Source: an uncultured Kiloniellales bacterium
Lineage (GTDB): Bacteria; Pseudomonadota; Alphaproteobacteria; Kiloniellales; JAKSDN01
Reading direction: 5' to 3'
Assembly: GCA_937974415.1 (NCBI GenBank)
Contig: CALJXB010000157.1
Location: 1-20,272 of the forward strand
DNA length: 20,272 nt
The notes beneath the pieces are model-generated. The model was given only the letters and a program-made list of their open reading frames with translations. It did not search any database and had not been told where the DNA came from. The translations under genes and the position numbers were made by a program. Positions 14,601 to 20,272 of this stretch are shown here, in pieces (position 1 is the first letter of the stretch; each line of letters opens with the position of its first letter).

Positions 14601-15975
14601 CCATGACCCCTTGGAGCGCCTGCAGATAGGATTCCCGCCAGGCCACGATGTCGAACTGTCTCAGGCGTTTCATCATGACTTCCCAGCGCTCCCGTCTTTC
14701 GTCCAACGGCATGATCAGGGCCCTCGCCAAGGCATCGCTGACGCCTTCGATGTCGTAGGGGTTGACCAGAATGGCGCCACTGAGCTCCTGAGCGGCGCCC
14801 GCGAAACGCGATAGCACCAAGACTCCCGGATCTTCCGACGACTGTGCAGCGACGTACTCTTTGGCGACCAAGTTCATGCCATCGCGAAGCGGCGTGACGA
14901 GACCCACCTGGCTAAGCCTGAGAAAGCCCAAAAGCGTCTGCCGCTTGAAGCCTCGGTTCAAATAACGCACCGGCGACCAATCGAAATCCGCAAAGCTTCC
15001 GTTGATGTGCCCTACGGCGCTTTCAACCTGTTGGCTGATCAATTGGTAACTATCTAAGTCGCTGCGCGAGGGCGGTGCAATCTGTACGAAGACGACATTT
15101 CTCTGGCACTCGGTGTGGGAGTTCAACAAATGGCCATACGCCTCGAGGCGTTCCAAAAGGCCCTTGGTATAATCCAAGCGGTCGACGCCAATGATCATTT
15201 TGGCCTTTGGCACGCCCTCCACCAGGTCTGGCTTGCGTGGCCTACTGTCCGCCTTTTCGGCGAGCTCCGAGACCTTCGCCGTGTCGATGCTGATGGGGAA
15301 GACGCCGGTCAAGGTCTTGCGCCCGAAGGCCTTCACGACGCCGTTGGCGCGGACCTTGCCATTGGTCTCCTTTCGCACATAGCCGAGAAAAGCGCTCAGG
15401 TCCCTCTCGGTCTGAAATCCGATCAGATCGTAGGTGCACATTTCCCGCACAAGAGACTCGTGATTGGGAAGCGTGAGGAGCAACTCCTCCGGGGGCCAGG
15501 GAATATGGAGGAAGAACCCGATCTTGTTGCGGCAGCCGGCCTGGCGCAAATAGCCGCACAGCGGAATGAAATGATAATCGTGCACCCAGATAACATCGTC
15601 CTCGCGCAACAAGGATTGGAGCTGCGTGGCGAAGGCCGCGTTCACGTTCATGTATCCGGCCATGTCGCGCCGGCTGAAATCCGTCAGGTCGAGACGATAA
15701 TGAAACAGCGGCCATAGAACGGAGTTCGCATAGCCGGAGTAGTATTCGTTATAGTCCTGCTCGCTCAGATCAACAGTCGCGTAGGTGGTTTTTCCGATCT
15801 CAACAACGTCGGGTTGGTCCAGCGGCGATTTCGTGATGTTCCCGCTCCAGCCAAACCAAATACCGCCGTTCTCCTCCAACGCATCCCGAATCGCGATCGC
15901 CAACCCTCCCTCGGTGCCGCGGAACTCCGAGTGAGGCGATGGCACGCGGTTCGACACGACGACCAAACGACTCAA
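14590..15975 (-). CDS. otsA: Trehalose-6-phosphate synthase (TTG start)
   Basis: Protein of 461 residues, GT20 family. It makes trehalose-6-phosphate from UDP-glucose and glucose-6-phosphate. Motifs in order: LVVVSNRVPSP, GGLAIAIRDAL, WVHDYHFIPL, FFLHIPWPP, GVDRLDYTKGL, APPSRSDLDSY and TPLRDGMNLVAKEYV. I chose TTG at 15975 because GGAGGA lies six bases upstream, the family begins right there, and the codon overlaps the stop of the GH15 gene (TTGA). A longer ATG reading to 16059 would add 28 residues (GQFPTDLFHGWT) that are antisense-frame translation of GH15. The gene is coupled on both sides, to GH15 upstream and glk downstream. Confidence 0.93.
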   Translation of the reverse strand: MSRLVVVSNRVPSPHSEFRGTEGGLAIAIRDALEENGGIWFGWSGNITKSPLDQPDVVEIGKTTYATVDLSEQDYNEYYSGYANSVLWPLFHYRLDLTDFSRRDMAGYMNVNAAFATQLQSLLREDDVIWVHDYHFIPLCGYLRQAGCRNKIGFFLHIPWPPEELLLTLPNHESLVREMCTYDLIGFQTERDLSAFLGYVRKETNGKVRANGVVKAFGRKTLTGVFPISIDTAKVSELAEKADSRPRKPDLVEGVPKAKMIIGVDRLDYTKGLLERLEAYGHLLNSHTECQRNVVFVQIAPPSRSDLDSYQLISQQVESAVGHINGSFADFDWSPVRYLNRGFKRQTLLGFLRLSQVGLVTPLRDGMNLVAKEYVAAQSSEDPGVLVLSRFAGAAQELSGAILVNPYDIEGVSDALARALIMPLDERRERWEVMMKRLRQFDIVAWRESYLQALQGVMDAA

Positions 15976-17756
15976 AACGCATCCTCCCAAGGCTTCGAGA
16001 GGCGCATAGCCGAGTGAATCAGTCCAACCATGGAATAGGTCTGTGGGAAATTGCCCCACAGCTCGCCGGTTTTCGGATCGATGTCTTCCGATAGGAGTCC
16101 TAACGGATTTCGCTGGGCAAGCATGCTCTCGAACAGATCTCGGGCTTCTTCCCTGCGCCCTAACGCCGCCAGCGCGTCAATATACCAGAAAATGCAGGCG
16201 TTGAAGGCAACTTGTGGCACTCCCAAATCATCCGCCACGCTGTAACGCGCCAGATAGGGTCCTCGGCGCAGGTCCTTTTCGATGCGGGCGACCGTCGCCA
16301 CGTAGCGCGAATCATCGGCGCGGAGGAACCCCGTTTGCGGCAGCCTGAGCAGCGCCGCATCGACATCCGCGCCGTCGAAAGTCGCCACGAAGCTGTTCAA
16401 CTGCGGATTCCAGCTGCGCTCGAGGATTTCCTCGCGCATGGATTTAGCCTTTTTGGACCAATAGGTTGCGCGCTTCGTGAGGCCCAATCGCCGGGCAATC
16501 TTTGCCAGACGGTCACAGGCCGCCCAGCACATGACGCTCGAATAGGTATGGACGCTGTTGCGGTTGCGCAGCTCCCAAATGCCCGCATCGGGCCGATTCC
16601 AGCGCCGGGCCGCCTGGGCGCCTAATTTTTCGAGGCGCTGAAACAAGGCGGTGTCTCCTTTACGATAAAGGCGTTGATCGAAGAACATCTGGGCGCAGGC
16701 CAGAACAACTGAACCGTAGCCGTCGTTCTGCACCTGCTTATAGGCGTCGTTGCCGACCCTGACCGGCCCCATGGCGCGGTAGCCGATCAGGGAGTCGACA
16801 ATCTTCTCATCCAGGCGCTTGTCCTGAACGATACCGAAGACCGGCTGCAGATAGCCGTCCTCGGAGGTAGCTACGATGTTCATGATGTAGTTGAGATAAC
16901 CCTCCATGGTTCTGGTCACGCCCAGGGCGTTCAACGCGTGCACCACGAAGTAAGAGTCGCGGAGCCAACAATATCGGTAGTCCCAATTGCGGCCGCTGTC
17001 GGGTGCTTCGGGGACGGATGTGGTCGGCGCCGCGATAATTGCACCGGAGTCCTCGAAGTTCGACATCTTGAGGGTGATGGCCGCCCGGATTACCGGCTCC
17101 TGCCACTCGAAGGGCAGAGAGAGGTAGCGACACCACTCTTGCCAATAGTCGTTTGTTTTCTCGGAGAATCCTCGGGCGGCGTCCGCCACGGGAAGGGTGA
17201 AGCTCTCGTCCGGCCCCAGGATCAGGGTCAAGGGAGTCTCGAGGATGAAGGGAACCTCCTCGAGAATGTAAGAGACCGATCCGTCTGTCGTGAGGCGCAG
17301 CGTGAGGTCCGGCATCACATAGCGGATGTGGTTGGAGCCGTGAGTGGTCTCCGGTCTGCCCCGGCCATAACCATGGGCGGGGCGCAGGCGGATGCGAATG
17401 CGGGGCGCACCCGCGAGCGGAACGATTTGCCGGACCAGCATCCCGGGGCGGAACACGCGGCCGAATTGCTTGAACCGCGGGGCGAAGTCCGTGATTTGAA
17501 TCGCCGCGCCGTGGCTGTCCCTGAGGATCGTTTCGAGGATGGCCGAATTCTCCCGGTAGCGCTGTTTCGACTCTCTCATATCAAACAGCTCGGCATCGTA
17601 GAATCCCGCCTTGCCGTCCTGATGGTCGTTCAGGAGGGCGCAAAACCGCGGATCGCTGTCGAACCTCGGCAGGCAACACCACACGATGCGGGCGCGGGAG
17701 TCCAGGAGGGCGCTGAAGCTACAGTTGCCGATCACGGCAAGGTTGAGGCTAGTCAA
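15972..17756 (-). CDS. GH15-family glucosidase (glucoamylase/trehalase-like), TTG start
   Basis: Protein of 594 residues with no signal peptide, so cytoplasmic. Residues ~1-215 are the N-terminal beta-sandwich (NLAVIGNCSFSALLD, VWCCLPRFDSDPRF). The rest is the (alpha/alpha)6 barrel with RNWDYRYCWLRDS at 256-268, the probable catalytic acid Glu395 (GIWEL) and base Glu557 (LLSEDIDP), then GNFPQTYSMVGLI. The family covers glucoamylases, glucodextranases and some trehalases. In otsB-GH15-otsA operons a role in trehalose or alpha-glucan turnover is likely, but specificity cannot be read. The start is TTG at 17756, seven bases after the otsB stop, with AGGTGA upstream overlapping that stop. Confidence 0.88.
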   Translation of the reverse strand: MTSLNLAVIGNCSFSALLDSRARIVWCCLPRFDSDPRFCALLNDHQDGKAGFYDAELFDMRESKQRYRENSAILETILRDSHGAAIQITDFAPRFKQFGRVFRPGMLVRQIVPLAGAPRIRIRLRPAHGYGRGRPETTHGSNHIRYVMPDLTLRLTTDGSVSYILEEVPFILETPLTLILGPDESFTLPVADAARGFSEKTNDYWQEWCRYLSLPFEWQEPVIRAAITLKMSNFEDSGAIIAAPTTSVPEAPDSGRNWDYRYCWLRDSYFVVHALNALGVTRTMEGYLNYIMNIVATSEDGYLQPVFGIVQDKRLDEKIVDSLIGYRAMGPVRVGNDAYKQVQNDGYGSVVLACAQMFFDQRLYRKGDTALFQRLEKLGAQAARRWNRPDAGIWELRNRNSVHTYSSVMCWAACDRLAKIARRLGLTKRATYWSKKAKSMREEILERSWNPQLNSFVATFDGADVDAALLRLPQTGFLRADDSRYVATVARIEKDLRRGPYLARYSVADDLGVPQVAFNACIFWYIDALAALGRREEARDLFESMLAQRNPLGLLSEDIDPKTGELWGNFPQTYSMVGLIHSAMRLSKPWEDAF

Positions 17757-17763
17757 GGGGGGA

Positions 17764-18534
17764 TCACCTATGTCTAGAGCGAAACCTCGATGGCAGAGAT
17801 TCCAGCCATTCAGTTACCCGGTCGACGTCCGATAAGCGATACCGTGCGGCCGTTTCCAACCCTCCGCCGACGTGAATGGTATGTCCTTCCAACACATTCA
17901 CCGCGGCGAAGCCGTCCTCGTCGGTGACGTCGTCGCCCATGAAGACCGGCACGCGTCCCATGAACGGCGCTTCGCACATGAAGGCATGGATGGCCGATCC
18001 CTTATCGGCGTGCCGCGGCTTCACCTCGCTCACCATCTTACCATGAAGCACCCTGAGGTCCCGAGCGGAAGGAAGGACCAAATCCTCGACCTGATGCCGA
18101 ACGGCCTCTGCCTCTTCAGGGGCCTGACGGTAGTGGATGGCCAGAGCGCGGCCCTTGTCTTCCAGCATGACACCCCCTCTCGAAGCCGCAAGCCGAGCAA
18201 ACGGGCGCCGCAGATGTTCGAGAGATTCGGCTTCCCCCAAAATGTGAAGGTCGCCACCGGCATCCCGCCGTTCGAGACCGTGGAGTCCGGCCACAGGCAG
18301 CTTGAGCGGCGCGAAGAGCCGATCGAGGTTCTCGATCGTACGGCCGCTGATGAGCGCGACGGCGCCCCGCAGGTGAGTGGTGAGCTGGCACAGCGACCGG
18401 CAGACGCGCTTGTTCGGCACGACGCCGTTCGGACTATCGGCGATGTGAAGGATTGTTCCGTCGACATCGAGAAACAAGGCCCAATCCGGACTCGGAATCA
18501 ACGCTTGTGCGCACCTGGGCTGCGGTGGATTCAT
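17764..18534 (-). CDS. otsB: Trehalose-6-phosphate phosphatase
   Basis: Protein of 256 residues, HAD superfamily. FLDVDGTI at 21-28 holds the nucleophile Asp23 and Asp25. SGRTIENLDRLF, GLHGLERRD and KGSAIHAFM follow in order, and FMGDDVTDEDGFAAVN is the Mg-binding motif. It removes phosphate from trehalose-6-phosphate made by OtsA. The ATG at 18534 fits the family start; its ribosome site is weak (AGAGA). The longer reading to 18660 adds 42 residues without pattern. It is the first gene of the minus-strand operon, so the operon promoter should lie in 18535-18810, opposite the phosphofructokinase remnant. Confidence 0.93.
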   Translation of the reverse strand: MNPPQPRCAQALIPSPDWALFLDVDGTILHIADSPNGVVPNKRVCRSLCQLTTHLRGAVALISGRTIENLDRLFAPLKLPVAGLHGLERRDAGGDLHILGEAESLEHLRRPFARLAASRGGVMLEDKGRALAIHYRQAPEEAEAVRHQVEDLVLPSARDLRVLHGKMVSEVKPRHADKGSAIHAFMCEAPFMGRVPVFMGDDVTDEDGFAAVNVLEGHTIHVGGGLETAARYRLSDVDRVTEWLESLPSRFRSRHR

Positions 18535-18810
18535 AATCGTCTCTATCCGAATTTTCTCAGGAAATCCGCGGAGATCTGCAGCCCGTGAGCAACCCTCCGA
18601 AACTCTACAGTCATAGTCCCGATGCGGCCATATGGAATTCAAGGACGGCGAAGACCTCATGCGCTGAGTCGAGCAGACTCTGGGTTGCCTGTTGTCGGAA
18701 ATGAGGCTCGATTGTGATGGAGTGGCGGCGGCTGACGGCGAATTGAGAGGGCATCCGGGCCTGCGCTTGTAGAATGGCGTCCACGAACCGCTCGTGACCG
18801 GAGCGAAGCT

Positions 18811-18978
18811 ATGCGGATAGCCATTTTGACGGGCGGAGGCGACGTCGCCGGCCTCAACCCCTGCATCAAGGCTATCGTCACCGACGACGAGGCGCTGGGC
18901 TGGGAGACGAAGTCTACCGCGCGCTGGGGATCTCAGATCAGAGCTACTTCCGCTGGCGCCTGGAGTACGATGGCATGA
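18811..18978 (+). pseudogene. 6-phosphofructokinase, N-terminal remnant
   Basis: From the ATG at 18811 (GGAG seven bases upstream) the reading is [20 protein letters not shown], then AIV and ALGWE. This is the ATP/PPi-binding start of phosphofructokinases, with the GGGDxxGLN phosphate loop. The pattern ends after Trp-Glu at about 18906, where the DNA becomes an IS3-type OrfA fragment. The frame continues without pattern to a TGA at 18978, 55 codons in all; an intact enzyme has about 350-400 residues. The ribosome site is preserved, so the break may be fairly recent. The gene faced away from otsB across a shared control gap. Confidence 0.8.
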
Positions 18979-19098
18979 AGTTGGCGCAGGTCAAGCGACT
19001 GAAAGAGCGTCGAAAGGAGAATGCCCAGCTCATGAAGGCGGAGGCTGAGCTGCCCCTAGACAAGCTGATCCTCGAGGAGGCTGCGGAGGTAGGTCGAG
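18903..19098 (+). mobile_element. IS3-family OrfA remnant
   Basis: In the frame of 18903 the reading is [20 protein letters not shown], then [20 protein letters not shown], then ELPLDKLILEEAAE. This is the helix-turn-helix end and leucine-zipper tail of IS3-type OrfA. The first ~30 residues of OrfA and all of OrfB are missing. The left edge joins phosphofructokinase codons directly. The right edge near 19098 runs into unrecognised sequence 45 bp before the next gene. No terminal inverted repeat is visible, so this is a scar and not a mobile copy. Confidence 0.75.
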
Positions 19099-19142
19099 AA
19101 GAGTCTTACGAGATCGCCGCCCATCTCGGCACTAGCACACAA

Positions 19143-19406
19143 TCAGGGCATCGAAGATGGCGGCACGGCCACTGGGTCGAAAGTCTTGGAGTGGAAGCGG
19201 TAGAAGCCGTTTTCCTCAATGGAGCGCTTGGCCAAGTCTTCATCGAAGGCAGTCCGCTCCTTGCCTAGCTCCGGGAACCGTCCGACCCTTACCAGGGTGT
19301 CGCCGTGGGTGGGGCAGACATCGCCGCTCAAGCTCGCCTTGTGGGCCTCGCTGGTGACGATGAAGCAATCCCGATCCAAATTGCACCGGAATACCAGAAA
19401 CTCCAT
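19143..19406 (-). CDS. Conserved-looking small protein of unknown function
   Basis: Protein of 87 residues. GAGGAG lies eight bases before the ATG. The sequence is compact and balanced (MEFLVFRCNLDRDCFIVTSE, then GDVCPTHGDTLVRVGRFPEL, then FDEDLAKRSIEENGFYRFHS). Cys8, Cys14 and Cys31 plus His34 could form a small metal or redox site. It does not match a named domain that I know; I have an impression of similar proteins in alphaproteobacteria but cannot cite one. It is divergent from archease and may share the FNR-like box in the gap. Confidence 0.7.
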   Translation of the reverse strand: MEFLVFRCNLDRDCFIVTSEAHKASLSGDVCPTHGDTLVRVGRFPELGKERTAFDEDLAKRSIEENGFYRFHSKTFDPVAVPPSSMP

Positions 19407-19488
19407 GGCTCAGCTCCTCTCATTCTACAGGCGCGGTCACCCTGACCGAGCGCGCTTTTCATCAGATCAATCAATGTGTTGTCTGGCA

Positions 19489-19502
19489 TTGACTTCGATC
19501 AA
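19489..19502. promoter_or_regulatory. FNR/FixK-like box
   Basis: TTGACTTCGATCAA contains the perfect half-sites TTGA-N6-TCAA. A -10-like TATAGC at 19525-19530 predicts a plus-strand start near 19537, which puts the box centre at -41.5. That is the usual class II spacing for CRP/FNR activators. It would serve archease-rtcB and perhaps the divergent 19406 gene. This is a single site seen by eye. Confidence 0.45.
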
Positions 19503-19614
19503 ACTCATTCGGGTCGACACCAGCTATAGCGGCCTTTTCCCCGTGGTTTGATCTAACGCATGGTATGGATCGGCGGCCCATGATCAGGTCGTTCTGCTAA
19601 CTGATTGGACTGTC

Positions 19615-20073
19615 ATGCCTTCGCCCCATTCATCCGACGTTGGATCACACGAACAGCCGGGCAGCTGGGAACACTTTCCCCACGATGCTGATATCGGCGT
19701 GCGCGGCGTGGGCGAGACGCCAGCTGCAGCCTTCGAGCAGGGCGCCTTGGCCCTCTCGGCAGCGATCACCGACCTGCCAAGCGTGGAGCCGTTGGAGGCC
19801 GTCAAGGTCCAGTGCGAAGCCCGTGACCTGGAGCTCCTCTTCGTCGAGTGGCTCAACGCTCTGGTCTTTGAAATGTCGACGAGAGGCATGATCTTCGCCC
19901 GTTTCTCCGTCTCCATTGCCGATGGCCGTCTCGACGGCACGGCCTGGGGCGAGCCCATCGACATCGCGCGGCACCGGCCCGCGGCCGAAATCAAGGGAGC
20001 AACCTACACCCAACTGCGGGTCGCCCAGGGCCCGGACGGGACCTGGGTCGCTGAATGCGTGGTCGACGTCTGA
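19615..20073 (+). CDS. Archease (RtcB activator)
   Basis: Protein of 152 residues. WEHFPHDADIGVRG at ~18-31 carries the metal-binding HxADIG start of archease. LELLFVEWLNALVFEMST is the central helix, and EIKGATYTQLRV with the C-terminal WVAECVVDV closes the fold. Archease speeds guanylylation and turnover of the RNA ligase RtcB, and rtcB follows 37 bp downstream. The first 17 residues (PSPHSSDVGSHEQPGSW) are a non-conserved lead; the ribosome site at the ATG is weak. This gene and rtcB would form an RNA repair operon, possibly under the FNR-like box at 19489. Confidence 0.93.
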   Translation: MPSPHSSDVGSHEQPGSWEHFPHDADIGVRGVGETPAAAFEQGALALSAAITDLPSVEPLEAVKVQCEARDLELLFVEWLNALVFEMSTRGMIFARFSVSIADGRLDGTAWGEPIDIARHRPAAEIKGATYTQLRVAQGPDGTWVAECVVDV

Positions 20074-20110
20074 GACATGGCCAAGGGAATGCAACGAGGA
20101 CAATAAGCGG

Positions 20111-20272
20111 ATGGACGTGTCCACACTCGATCAGATCGGCCCCTTCGAGTGGCGCATCCCCCGGAGCGGCGCGATGCGCGTCCCCGGGATCATCTATGCC
20201 GACCGGGCGTTGATCTCCGATATGGACGAGAAGGTCCGCGAGCAGGTGGTTAACGTCGCCTCTCTGCCCGGT
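20111..20272 (+). CDS. rtcB: RNA-splicing ligase RtcB, 5' part only
   Basis: The first 54 codons are present; the gene runs off the window. MDVSTLDQIGPFEWRIPRSG, then MRVPGIIYAD, then EQVVNVASLPG match the N-terminus of RtcB, just before the metal- and GTP-binding region. RtcB joins RNA ends bearing 2',3'-cyclic phosphate or 3'-phosphate to 5'-OH. The catalytic cysteine and histidines lie beyond the window, so integrity cannot be judged. GAGGA lies about 12 bases before the ATG, and the archease neighbour supports the call. Confidence 0.88.
   Translation, partial: MDVSTLDQIGPFEWRIPRSGAMRVPGIIYADRALISDMDEKVREQVVNVASLPG

Noticed and set aside
16938..17777. Plus-strand open frame of 279 codons opposite the GH15 gene
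   Set aside because: It is antisense to conserved GH15 sequence and has no ribosome site or domain.
17872..18588. Plus-strand open frame of 238 codons opposite otsB
   Set aside because: It is antisense to a clear HAD phosphatase; its composition is that of a shadow frame.
1..20272. CRISPR array or intact prophage
   Set aside because: No regularly spaced repeats, cas genes, or phage structural genes are visible anywhere in the window.

Overview
The window looks like part of an alphaproteobacterial chromosome (Rhizobiales or Rhodospirillales type). The reasons are the high GC content and the families seen: a YkgJ-like cysteine-cluster protein, a DUF3489/DUF2924 gene pair, an otsB-GH15-otsA trehalose operon, and an archease-rtcB pair. 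These family assignments come from reading the translations; no database search was run.

Left part (1-3054): a small YkgJ-type protein and a histone-H1-like Lys/Ala-rich protein lie on the minus strand. A small XRE-type regulator diverges from the H1-like gene across a gap holding two dyads of the form GCGCAC-N3-GTGCGC exactly 60 bp apart. A decayed, 3'-truncated IS30-type transposase follows and ends against a tRNA-like scrap. About 500 bp without a gene precedes the next operon.

Centre (3055-10993): six plus-strand genes form one probable operon. They encode a complete peptide-type ABC importer (binding protein, two permeases, two ATPases) and a sulfatase-superfamily enzyme that closely resembles phosphonate monoester hydrolases. 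The layout suggests uptake of an organic phosphonate, phosphodiester or sulfate ester followed by cytoplasmic hydrolysis.

Accessory stretch (10994-13603): an 800-bp region with no convincing gene is followed by a small Mrr-like PD-(D/E)XK protein, a probably frameshifted hypothetical gene, and a tightly overlapping set of DUF3489, a 63-residue protein and a truncated DUF2924. The DUF2924 fragment is joined within a few bases to the first ~24 codons of a minus-strand sodium:solute symporter, which marks a recombination scar.

Right part (13623-18534): a minus-strand operon otsB - GH15 glucosidase - otsA - glk makes, and probably recycles, trehalose. The truncated symporter was probably once its next gene. 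On the other side, the first ~32 codons of a phosphofructokinase are fused to an IS3-type OrfA fragment, so both flanks of the sugar operon are broken.

Right end (19143-20272): a small minus-strand protein diverges from archease and the start of rtcB (RNA repair). The gap holds an FNR/FixK-like box placed at -41.5 relative to a predicted start for the archease-rtcB pair.
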